From: Streptosporangiaceae bacterium
GTDB taxonomy: Bacteria; Actinomycetota; Actinomycetes; Streptosporangiales; Streptosporangiaceae
Assembly: GCA_025934635.1 (NCBI GenBank)
Contig: JAICWX010000344.1
Coordinates: 1-9,080, forward strand
DNA: 9,080 nt
Direction: 5' to 3'
The notes beneath the pieces were generated by a model. It saw nothing but the letters and a program-made list of their open reading frames with translations, was not told the DNA's origin and searched no databases. Both the position numbers and the translations under genes were made by a program. Shown here piece by piece: positions 1-6,255 of this stretch (positions within the stretch are counted from its first letter, which is position 1; the number at the start of each line of letters is the position of its first letter).

Positions 1-1
1 A

Positions 2-781
2 CGGAACACCGCCGAGGAACAAGCGCAGGCCCAGAAATGGGACAAGGACGCTAAGGAGTCCCGCTGGATGTGGGGCGAATACCAGCGAAGATGGCCACCC
101 GACGAACGTCCCCCAGTCGACAGGTCCGCCGACCCCCCGGGCTCCTGGCGCGGAGACGCAAAAAGGTACCTAAAACCCGCCGACAACACCCGGGTTGAAG
201 CAGCATGCGACCAGATCGTAGATCGAGAGCGACAGAAGATCTCCCCAGCGATGCGTGAGGTAGAGAGCCAAGACCCTGACCGCCACCTAACCGGCTTCGA
301 CAAGCGATGTAAGGGCCGTGATCGCATCAAGGAGAAGGTCTGCGACAAGATCGAAGAATATGGCTTCTCTCCGGAGGAAGCCATCTCAAGTGTGTCGGAC
401 ACGATCCGCTACACCTTTCAGTATCGTGAGACCCACTACACTCAGGGCGTTCACGCAGATATTGAACGTCTGAAAGATCAAGGTTTTGAGCTGCATAGAC
501 TTAGGAACTCGTGGGGTGAGGAAGAATATAAAGGTGTCAACAGCCAGTGGATCGAGCCAGGCAGCCACCAAGGGTTCGAAGTGCAGTTTCACACGGCCAT
601 CAGCTTCGAGGCTAAGCAACTCACCCATGATGCATACGGGCGACTCCGCACCCAGCAGGCTGACGAGTTCGAAAAGCTGGTGCTGAAGGCCTTCCAGCGA
701 AAGGTCTCCGCAGAGATCCCGGTTCCGCCCGGCGCAGCTGCCATTCCCGACTACCCAGAGAGAAATGTCGATGCCAGATAA
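2..781 (+). CDS. RelA/SpoT-like nucleotide synthetase domain protein, C-terminal part (putative polymorphic toxin tip); 5' end off window
   Basis: The frame is open from base 2 to the TAA at 779-781 (259 codons), so the gene probably begins left of the window. An in-frame ATG at 68 would give 237 residues; numbering here is from it. The C-terminal part resembles the synthetase fold of RelA/SpoT enzymes, which move pyrophosphate from ATP to a nucleotide. Blocks seen: GFDKRCKGRDRIKEKV (76-91, basic ATP-side block), SDTIRY (110-115, likely Mg-binding Asp111), YKGVNSQW (154-161, in place of the GYxSxH base-stacking motif), FEVQFHT (170-176, equivalent to EVQxRT with catalytic Glu171) and a final TH...Y helix (186-190). 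No HD hydrolase domain is visible. The upstream residues are Glu/Gln/Lys/Arg-rich and helical-looking, as in linkers before toxin tips. The next gene overlaps by 17 bases, as in toxin-immunity pairs. GC is low locally. The fold is fairly likely; the toxin role is inferred. A cytosolic small alarmone synthetase is the alternative. Confidence 0.72.
   Translation, partial: RNTAEEQAQAQKWDKDAKESRWMWGEYQRRWPPDERPPVDRSADPPGSWRGDAKRYLKPADNTRVEAACDQIVDRERQKISPAMREVESQDPDRHLTGFDKRCKGRDRIKEKVCDKIEEYGFSPEEAISSVSDTIRYTFQYRETHYTQGVHADIERLKDQGFELHRLRNSWGEEEYKGVNSQWIEPGSHQGFEVQFHTAISFEAKQLTHDAYGRLRTQQADEFEKLVLKAFQRKVSAEIPVPPGAAAIPDYPERNVDAR
53..58 (+). promoter_or_regulatory. Shine-Dalgarno-like AAGGAG before the internal ATG at 68
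   Basis: AAGGAG lies 9 bases before the ATG at 68, an almost ideal ribosome-binding arrangement. It would allow a separate 237-residue product holding only the synthetase-like domain. It may equally be a chance result of Lys-Glu codons, because the reading frame is open upstream to the window edge with protein-like composition. Both readings remain possible. Confidence 0.35.
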
Positions 782-1037
782 GGTCATTTTCTATGCTGTC
801 GTCAACGACCTCAGCAGCCGTCAGCACCCTGCTGGCTTGTTTCGGCGTACTTACACAGAAGCAGGTGGCCTGCGCGATGAGGCGTTTACCCGGAGTCTGG
901 TCTGGAAGGACAGCTCGTCGTTGATCTCCGCCGAACGGGGTGATCTTGAAAACGAGTTCATCGAGATCACGACGGATGAGGCGAACCAACTCATGGAGGA
1001 GCTCCGTACCCGATGGACCGGCACAGGTCCCGCCTAA
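765..1037 (+). CDS. Small acidic protein, putative immunity/antitoxin partner of the RelA/SpoT-like protein
   Basis: This gene encodes 90 residues from ATG 765, or 88 from ATG 771. The AGAGAG at 757-762 is only 2 bases from 765 but 8 from 771, so 771 is the better-placed start. It overlaps the end of the preceding gene, implying translational coupling. The sequence resembles a small actinobacterial family of unknown function that I recognise only by its look: an N-terminal strand (VIFYAVVNDLSSR), an RR-turn, DEAFTRSLVWK in the middle, then an ERGDLENEFIEITTDEAN stretch and a C-terminal helix. There is no signal peptide, membrane segment or DNA-binding motif. The acidic middle and end could mask the basic ATP-binding surface of the neighbour, but that is speculation. 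The immunity role rests on position, size and overlap, not on a recognised domain. Confidence 0.7.
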   Translation: MSMPDKVIFYAVVNDLSSRQHPAGLFRRTYTEAGGLRDEAFTRSLVWKDSSSLISAERGDLENEFIEITTDEANQLMEELRTRWTGTGPA

Positions 1038-1073
1038 CCGCCCGTCCTGCACGACCCTGACCATCGCCCCAGT

Positions 1074-2963
1074 TCACTGATACGGCGTCGCCTGCAACGT
1101 AAACAGCTCCGCATACGTCCCCCCAGCGCCCATCAGCGACTCATGCGTCCCCGCCTCCACCACCTGCCCCTCCCGCAGCACGTAGATCCGGTCCGCTGCC
1201 CGCACCGTCGAGAACCGATGCGAGATCAGCAGCACCGAACGATCCGCGAACAACTCACCGATCTTCCCGAACAGCTCATGCTCCGCCTTCGCGTCCAGCG
1301 CCGCCGTCGGCTCGTCCAGGATGACCAGCGGCGCGTCCCGGAAGAACGTCCGCGCCAGCGCCACCCGCTGCCACTGCCCGGTCGACAGATCGGTCCCGTC
1401 GATGAACGCCGGCCCCAGCAGCGTCTCGTACCCCGCAGGCAACGCGGCGATATCCCCGTCCGCCCCGGCCTGCCCGGCCGCCCGCATGATCCCGGCCAGG
1501 TCGAAGGCCCGCTCGTGCCGTCCGAGCGCGATGTTGTCCCCGGCCGACAGCGCGTACCGGATGAAATCCTGGAACACGACCGCCGAGCGCGACAGCAGCT
1601 CCCGGCTCGGTACCTCCCGCGTGTCCCGCCCGTCCCAGCAGACCCGCCCCTCGGTCGGCAGGTACAGCCCCGCCAGCACCTTGGCCAGCGTCGTCTTGCC
1701 CGACCCATTGGCCCCCACCAGCGCCACGACCTCACCCGGCTCGATCCGCATGCTGACGCCGCGCAGGGCCACCCGCTCCGACCCCGGATAACTAAACGTC
1801 ACCCCCTCCAGCTCAATACGACCGAACGAGCCCGCCTCCCCGCCATCCCGAAGCTCCTCAGAAGCCAGCGAGCCCTCCGAAGCCCGAGCAGCAGGCGCCA
1901 GCTTGGCGAACGCCAGGAAGTCATCGATGAACATCGCCGATTCCTGCAGCATCCCCGCGCTCTGCCCGGCGAACGCCAGCCGCTGCCCCAGCAAGACCAG
2001 CGCCGCCGTCCCCGCCCCCGCGGCCGCCAGCGACAGGTGGTGCGAGACCGCCAGCCACAAGATGACCCCGATCGACACCGCGATCGTCGCCGCGCTGGCC
2101 AGGTCGGCCGCCGCCATGCCGCGCAGCTGCCGGGCCGAGATCTTCCGCATCTCCGCGATCCGCTCGTCGGAAAGCCGCTGGTACCGCGCCCGCAGAAACC
2201 CAGCCAGCCCGAACGCCCGGACCTCCTTAGCCGGCTCCCGCCCGGTCAGCAAGCTAGCCAGATAGCTCCGCTCGCGGTCCTTCGGCGTCATGATCACCCC
2301 GAAGGTGTAGAACGCCCGCCCCCGCCGCCCGCTCGCCAGCCAGCCGGGCAGCAAGGCCAGCAGCGCCACCGGCACCAGCAGCGGCGCCACCGCCAGCAGC
2401 GCCACCGCCGCGCCGATCGTCCCCGCCAGCGACCGCCCGAGCCCCTGCAGACCGAACACCATCTGCGGCGCGTGCATCACCCCCGCCTGCGCCCGCGCCA
2501 CCCGGTCGTGGAACTCCGGCTCGTCGAACGCGGCCAGTTCCACCGCGCAGGTCACGTCGAGGATCCGGTCCTGCGCATACCGCGAGGTGAGCTCGGACAG
2601 CATCCGCTGCTGCTCGCGCAGCACCACCCCCGCCAGCCCCAGCAGCGCCGTGATAACCCCGAGCAGCACCGCACTCGGCCACACGCCAGCCAGCCCGGAG
2701 CTAGAAGGATGCTGCGTCGACAGTACCGCCTCCAGCACCCGCCGCCCCACCAGCACCTCGACGGCCACCCCGACCCCGGAGAGCACCTCGAGCACCGCCA
2801 TCGTGATCAGCTCACGCCGCCCCGCCCGCCAGGTAATCCCCACCCCGGCCGCCACCAGCCGTGGCAGGTCCCGCGCCGACCGCCCCTGACCAGGCGAATT
2901 CACCTCATAGATCGTCGGTCCCGCGCGCTTGCCGCCAGGCCGCGACCCGCTCACCACATACAT
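1074..2963 (-). CDS. ABC exporter half-transporter (fused transmembrane and ATP-binding domains)
   Basis: This 629-residue protein has the usual length and order of a type IV exporter: a membrane domain of several hydrophobic segments (about residues 50-350), then an ATPase domain (about 380-625). All ATPase motifs are present: A-loop Tyr392 (FSYPG), Walker A GANGSGKT (417-424), a Q-loop in VVFQDF, signature LSTGQ (526-530), Walker B VILDEP with Asp550 and Glu551, and switch His582 (LLISHRF). It should work as a membrane homodimer, or a heterodimer with an unlinked partner; no second half-transporter is nearby. It lies 14 bases after the SDR gene on the same strand, so the two are probably co-transcribed. 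The N-terminus is uncertain: GTGAG (2970-2966) is only 2 bases from ATG 2963 but 8 from the in-frame GTG at 2957. Substrate is unknown; lipid, peptide or drug export are all compatible. Confidence 0.93.
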   Translation of the reverse strand: MYVVSGSRPGGKRAGPTIYEVNSPGQGRSARDLPRLVAAGVGITWRAGRRELITMAVLEVLSGVGVAVEVLVGRRVLEAVLSTQHPSSSGLAGVWPSAVLLGVITALLGLAGVVLREQQRMLSELTSRYAQDRILDVTCAVELAAFDEPEFHDRVARAQAGVMHAPQMVFGLQGLGRSLAGTIGAAVALLAVAPLLVPVALLALLPGWLASGRRGRAFYTFGVIMTPKDRERSYLASLLTGREPAKEVRAFGLAGFLRARYQRLSDERIAEMRKISARQLRGMAAADLASAATIAVSIGVILWLAVSHHLSLAAAGAGTAALVLLGQRLAFAGQSAGMLQESAMFIDDFLAFAKLAPAARASEGSLASEELRDGGEAGSFGRIELEGVTFSYPGSERVALRGVSMRIEPGEVVALVGANGSGKTTLAKVLAGLYLPTEGRVCWDGRDTREVPSRELLSRSAVVFQDFIRYALSAGDNIALGRHERAFDLAGIMRAAGQAGADGDIAALPAGYETLLGPAFIDGTDLSTGQWQRVALARTFFRDAPLVILDEPTAALDAKAEHELFGKIGELFADRSVLLISHRFSTVRAADRIYVLREGQVVEAGTHESLMGAGGTYAELFTLQATPYQ

Positions 2964-2977
2964 ATCTCACATATACG

Positions 2978-3736
2978 TCACCGGACCGGCCCGTGCTGCC
3001 CGCCGACCACGTAGATCACCTGCCCGGTCACAAACCCGGCCTCGGCCGAGGCCAGGAACGCGACCACGGCCGCGGTATCCGCCGGCTCCCCGATACGCCC
3101 GATACCGAACGAGGTACCCGCCGCCGCCTTCTGCTCCTGCGTCAGCGCCGCAAACGGACCCGTCGCCGTGCTCCCCGGCGCCACCGCGTTGACGGTGATA
3201 CCCCGCCCGGCCAGCTCCACCGCGGCCACTCGCGTGACCTGGTCCAGGAACGCCTTCACGCCCGAGTAGAGCGCGATCCCCGCCACCGCCGTGCTGGTCA
3301 CGCCGGAAGAGATGTTCACGACCCGCCCGCCGTCGGCCAGCCGTTCCGACGCCGCCTGCATCATCAGGAACGGCCCCCGCGCGTTGACCGCCACCAGCCG
3401 GTCGAAGTCCTCGAGCGAGGTCTGCGCCACCGCCCCCCAGTGGGTGACCCCCGCGTTGTTGACCAGGATGTCCAGCCGCCCGAACTCACCCGTCACCGCC
3501 GCCACGACCGCAGCCGCCGTCGCGGGCTCCGCCAGGTCAGCCGGGACCATGAACGCCCGGCGCCCGAGAGCTCGCACGGTCGCCGCCACCGAATCGGCCC
3601 CGGACTTACCCGACAAGTACGTGAACCCGACGTCGGCCCCCTCCGCCGCCAGCCGCCGCGTGATCTCCGCCCCGATCCCGCGGCTTCCGCCGGTCACCAG
3701 TGCCACCTTGCCCGCCAGCCGTCCCGTGATGTCCAT
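2978..3736 (-). CDS. SDR family NAD(P)-dependent oxidoreductase (FabG-like)
   Basis: This is a complete classical short-chain dehydrogenase/reductase of 252 residues, the usual family length. It has the cofactor-binding TGGSRGIG (15-22), NNAG (93-96), Asn118, a catalytic Ser in NISSG (143-144) and the YSGVK catalytic pair Tyr157/Lys161, followed by the VAPGST turn. The fold and mechanism (hydride transfer between NAD(P)H and a carbonyl or alcohol) are well supported; the substrate cannot be read. Strand beta-2 ends in FTYLSGKSGAD with no acidic residue at its tip, which favours NADP(H) over NAD(H); this is an inference. It is a cytosolic enzyme without a signal peptide. It heads a probable two-gene operon with the ABC transporter, and a 75-base gap separates it from the upstream methyltransferase, so it could have its own promoter. 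No clear Shine-Dalgarno precedes the ATG. Confidence 0.93.
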   Translation of the reverse strand: MDITGRLAGKVALVTGGSRGIGAEITRRLAAEGADVGFTYLSGKSGADSVAATVRALGRRAFMVPADLAEPATAAAVVAAVTGEFGRLDILVNNAGVTHWGAVAQTSLEDFDRLVAVNARGPFLMMQAASERLADGGRVVNISSGVTSTAVAGIALYSGVKAFLDQVTRVAAVELAGRGITVNAVAPGSTATGPFAALTQEQKAAAGTSFGIGRIGEPADTAAVVAFLASAEAGFVTGQVIYVVGGQHGPVR

Positions 3737-3793
3737 ACGAGCCAGTAAATCCGCCCGCTGACCAGCGCAGAAGGACGAATTGCCTACCGGTCC

Positions 3794-3808
3794 ATACCCC
3801 GCGCGTAT
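3794..3808. promoter_or_regulatory. Imperfect 15-bp palindrome upstream of the SDR gene
   Basis: ATACCCCGCGCGTAT is an imperfect inverted repeat (outer ATAC/GTAT arms exact, two inner mismatches) in the 75-base gap before the SDR start. It could be a repressor operator for the SDR-ABC operon. No regulator gene adjoins it, and short GC-rich palindromes arise by chance, so the call is tentative. The rest of the gap (3737-3811) holds no convincing promoter hexamers. Confidence 0.2.
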
Positions 3809-3811
3809 AGA

Positions 3812-4396
3812 TCAGGCCGACTGCCAGATGCGAAGGATGTTGTCCGGTAGCCGCACCGAGAACCGGCCGGCCGCAGACGCGTCAGCGAGCAGCGCTCGCA
3901 GGTCGCTCTCGAACGAGCCGACGCGATCCCCGAACAGGTGCGGCGCGGTCCCCGAGTTCGAGAAGCGCCCCGCGACGACCTGGTCGACGCCGAGCTCGAA
4001 TGACTCCATGGCTTCGTCGGGCGGCGGCGGGTAGCGCAGGCGGTCGTGCCCCGTTTTCATAAGAAGAGCGTCAGCCCGGTAGCCCGGCGCATCCACCTGG
4101 ACAACCGCCCCGCCGGGCGTGAGCATCGTGCGTACCGCGCGCGCCACCCGCGGCCGGTCCATCCAGTGAAAGGAAGCCCCGAACGTAATGACCCGGAAGA
4201 CCCCCAGGCCCGCGGGCAGCGCCTCGGCGCGTTCCCGCACCCAGGTCGCATGCCGGATTCCCGCCACGGTGGCGAGCCGCGCCGCCTCGGCCAGCCCCGG
4301 TGCGTAAGGAAGGCGGCCCTGCTCGTAATACCCGGCCGCCCCGGCAAACAGCGACTCATCCCATTCCCACTGCTCCCACCCGCCGGATCCCGCCAT
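3812..4396 (-). pseudogene. Class I SAM-dependent methyltransferase lacking the SAM-binding motif (in-frame deletion, probable remnant)
   Basis: The reading frame (194 residues) is intact but short for the family, whose members usually have about 250-280. The N-terminus (WDESLFAGAAGYYEQGRLPYAPGL, 12-35) is typical of actinobacterial methyltransferases of this type. That start should lead into the first Rossmann strand and the glycine loop (LLDVGCGPG-like) that binds S-adenosylmethionine. Instead the sequence jumps at about residues 37-46 to GIRHATWVRERAEALP, which normally follows the second acidic strand. Motif-III-like features remain (VITFGASFHWMD at 69-80; LTPGG at 92-96), and the C-terminus (APHLFGDR, then FSVRLPDNILRIW) looks native. 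A second gap of about 45 residues is likely near PPPPDEAMESF. Without the glycine loop it should not bind SAM. It could be a decaying gene or a repurposed protein. It is head-to-head with DUF3626 with no room for separate full promoters. Confidence 0.7.
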
Positions 4397-4402
4397 CCGT
4401 CC

Positions 4403-4408
4403 ACGCTA
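4403..4408 (-). promoter_or_regulatory. Possible -10 element (TAGCGT) for the methyltransferase remnant, leaderless arrangement
   Basis: On the minus strand TAGCGT fits the actinobacterial -10 pattern TAnnnT and is followed by 6 bases and then ATG 4396. Transcription would therefore start at or near the start codon, giving a leaderless message. The GGACGG spacer could instead act as a weak ribosome-binding site. No good -35 was identified, so the support is modest. Confidence 0.25.
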
Positions 4409-4428
4409 ACGCGCAGGCCATCGCCCAC

Positions 4429-5232
4429 GTGACGGGGCTGGCCACCGGCGGCCCGGCCGATCCGTCCTGGCGGGTGACCCTGCACTTCCATCCCGACCGG
4501 CTCACCGCCGGGACGCCGATCCTGGAGCGGATGGCCCGCGACGGGGTGTACCGGTCCCAGTTCGAGACCGGGACCAGCAACGGCGGCCTGACCGCGCACC
4601 CCGGCGGCGACCGCTGGCGGTGGGAAAGCCGGATCTTCGCCGGCGCCTACGATGACGGCCCGCCGGCCGCCCGGCCCAAGTACGGATCGCTGAACTTCCG
4701 CCAGCGGCGGGCGGGCGGCTCACCGCGCTTCGGCTCGGCCCACCTGCGCCTGGCCGCGCACACCCTGTCCCGGACCACGTTCTGCTACCCGGACAGCTTT
4801 CTCGAGCCCGGACACTTTGGCGTGGTGTCAAGGCTGTCAGCGCTGGTCGCGCTGGCCGAGACCGACAGCCAGGACCTACTCGACGACTACATCGAAGCCC
4901 ACGTCCACGGCGTCGTCGACCTCACCCGCGATGTCGAAGCCCTGGTCCTCGACCCCTGCTACCGCGGCACGCCAGTCCAGGCCGCGGCCCCGAAACTGGG
5001 CTGTCCCATCGAATGGCACGGCGGTTTCACCCTGACCACCGCCGAGCTTCGCCGGCATCCCGGCTACCGGGGGCCTGAATACGTGGCCCTCGGTCTCGCT
5101 CTCGCCCGCGACGGCGCCCTCGATCCGGGCGTTATCGGCCACGCCGCCCGCACCGGCCGGTTCGACGACCAGCATCTCAAACGGGTCTGGCATTACGTGG
5201 CCAGGTTCGGCACTCCGGGGATACGGTCGTAG
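4429..5232 (+). CDS. DUF3626 domain-containing protein
   Basis: I recognise this as DUF3626 (function unknown) from a run of its conserved blocks: VTLHFHPDR, YRSQFETGTSNGG, HPGGDRWRWESR, KYGSLNF, RFGSAHLRL, TFCYPDS, YIEAHVHG, DVEALVLDPCYRGTP, YRGPEYV and the closing VWHYVARFG. The block series is collinear and unbroken, so the protein looks functional over this length. The paired His/Glu/Asp motifs (HFHPDR, EAHVHG) suggest a catalytic or metal site, but no reaction is assigned. The start is unsure. GTG 4429 gives 267 residues, while family-like sequence (AQAIAHV) extends 8 or so codons further up. The only other in-frame start is GTG 4300, inside the methyltransferase on the opposite strand; neither has a Shine-Dalgarno. 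There is no signal peptide. The LysR gene begins 6 bases after its stop, so the two are probably one transcript. Confidence 0.85.
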   Translation: MTGLATGGPADPSWRVTLHFHPDRLTAGTPILERMARDGVYRSQFETGTSNGGLTAHPGGDRWRWESRIFAGAYDDGPPAARPKYGSLNFRQRRAGGSPRFGSAHLRLAAHTLSRTTFCYPDSFLEPGHFGVVSRLSALVALAETDSQDLLDDYIEAHVHGVVDLTRDVEALVLDPCYRGTPVQAAAPKLGCPIEWHGGFTLTTAELRRHPGYRGPEYVALGLALARDGALDPGVIGHAARTGRFDDQHLKRVWHYVARFGTPGIRS

Positions 5233-5238
5233 CCACTC

Positions 5239-6255
5239 ATGGGTGAACCAGACATAGCCGCCGTCGAGCTCATCGACCTGGAGTCGATCAGGAAGTTCAT
5301 CGTGGTCGCCGAGGAGCTGAACTTCACCCGCGCCGCGGCCCGGCTGAGGATGGCCCAGCCGCCCCTCTCCGCCGCCATCGGCAAGCTGGAGCGCAAGCTC
5401 GGCGTGACCCTGCTCGCGCGGACCAGCCGCCAGGTCACCCTGACCCCGGCCGGCGCCGTCCTCCTGGAGCAGGGCCGGATCGCGGTCGAGGCGGCCGGCG
5501 CCGCCGCCGGGCGCACCCGCCGAGCGGGCACCCAGCCCGGCCGCCTCGCCGTCGCCGTCAAGCCGGGTACCGGTACGCACCTGATCAAGGCGATCATCGA
5601 GCGCTGCGCCGCCGATCCGCTGATCCCGCCGGTGCACGTCCTGTTCGGCCACCCCGGCGGCCCCGCCGCCGCGGTCCGGGCCGGCGCCGCCGACGCCGCG
5701 ATCCTGCGCGCCCCGTTCGACCCGCGCGGCCTGGACACCGAGCTGCTCCTCACCGAGCCCCGCGTCGCCGTCCTGCCCGCGGCTCACCGCCTGGCCGGCC
5801 AGGCCGAACTGAAACGCGCCGACCTGGCCGATGAGCCCATGCCGCGCTGGTCCGGCCAGCCTCACCCGGCCGCCGCCGCCCACTGGACCGGCACCGATAC
5901 GCCCGGCCCGGCCGCCGGCCACCAGGACACGGGCTACCTGGACACGGGCCACCAGGACACGGGCTACCAGGACACGGGCTACCAGGACACCGGCCCCGAG
6001 ATCAACGACCTCAGCCAGCTGCTGGACGCCGTGACGCTCGGCCACGCCGTCGCCTACGTCCCGGCCTCCGCCGCCGCCCAGTTCCGCAGCGCCGGCCTGG
6101 CCGTCGTCCCGGTCACCGACCTCAGCCCCAGCCAGGTCATGGTGGCCTGGCCGGACACCAGCCGCTCAGCCGCCGTCGCCGCCTTCGTCCGCGCCGCCAC
6201 CGAAGCGGCGCGGACCGCACCTGTTCAGGCCGCGCACGTACCCGGCGAGCGGTAG
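5239..6255 (+). CDS. LysR family transcriptional regulator with tandem-repeat insertion
   Basis: This is a 338-residue LysR regulator, somewhat longer than the usual 300 or so. The winged helix-turn-helix spans about residues 13-75 (FIVVAEELNFTRAAARLRMAQPPLSAAI in pieces, then LERKLGVTLLARTSR and the LTPAG wing). An effector-binding domain follows from about residue 105. Between RWSGQ and EINDLSQLLDAV it carries a Pro/Ala/Gly linker and five copies of G-(H/Y)-(Q/L)-D-T (residues 227-251), absent from ordinary LysR proteins and probably a surface loop. LysR proteins bind DNA as tetramers and respond to a small molecule; target and ligand are unknown. Being 6 bases behind DUF3626 on the same strand, it is not in the usual divergent arrangement. 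Its last 31 bases overlap the end of the peptidase gene on the other strand. Confidence 0.93.
   Translation: MGEPDIAAVELIDLESIRKFIVVAEELNFTRAAARLRMAQPPLSAAIGKLERKLGVTLLARTSRQVTLTPAGAVLLEQGRIAVEAAGAAAGRTRRAGTQPGRLAVAVKPGTGTHLIKAIIERCAADPLIPPVHVLFGHPGGPAAAVRAGAADAAILRAPFDPRGLDTELLLTEPRVAVLPAAHRLAGQAELKRADLADEPMPRWSGQPHPAAAAHWTGTDTPGPAAGHQDTGYLDTGHQDTGYQDTGYQDTGPEINDLSQLLDAVTLGHAVAYVPASAAAQFRSAGLAVVPVTDLSPSQVMVAWPDTSRSAAVAAFVRAATEAARTAPVQAAHVPGER
5917..5991 (+). repeat. Five tandem 15-bp repeats (minisatellite) inside the LysR gene
   Basis: The unit is GGC-YAC-CWG-GAC-ACR/Y, consensus GGCYACCAGGACACG, repeated five times without gaps from 5917. Copies differ at only three places: CAC or TAC in codon 2, one CTG for CAG in copy 2, and ACC for ACG at the end of copy 5. 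Because the unit is five codons long, gain or loss of copies by slippage keeps the frame and only alters loop length. Confidence 0.95.

Noticed and set aside
1038..1073. Terminator between the small gene and the ABC gene 3' ends
   Set aside because: The 36-base interval shows no inverted repeat of useful length.
1143..3014. Long plus-strand open frame (623 codons) opposite the ABC transporter
   Set aside because: It is dominated by Arg, Pro and His with no recognisable domain, while the minus strand has every ABC ATPase motif in order. It is an antisense by-product of GC-rich codon use.
3812..4396. Frameshift as the cause of the missing methyltransferase motif
   Set aside because: The flanking conserved blocks are in the same frame with no intervening bases that could encode the glycine loop, so deletion explains it better.
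5917..5991. CRISPR-like direct repeats
   Set aside because: The units are 15 bp, contiguous and without spacers, and they translate in frame within LysR, so they are a minisatellite.
4876..6045. Minus-strand open frame (389 codons) with a VARVL-type repeat
   Set aside because: The repeat is only the reverse reading of the 15-bp units in the LysR gene. The rest is Gly/Ala/Val-rich without a domain, and it spans two well-supported plus-strand genes.
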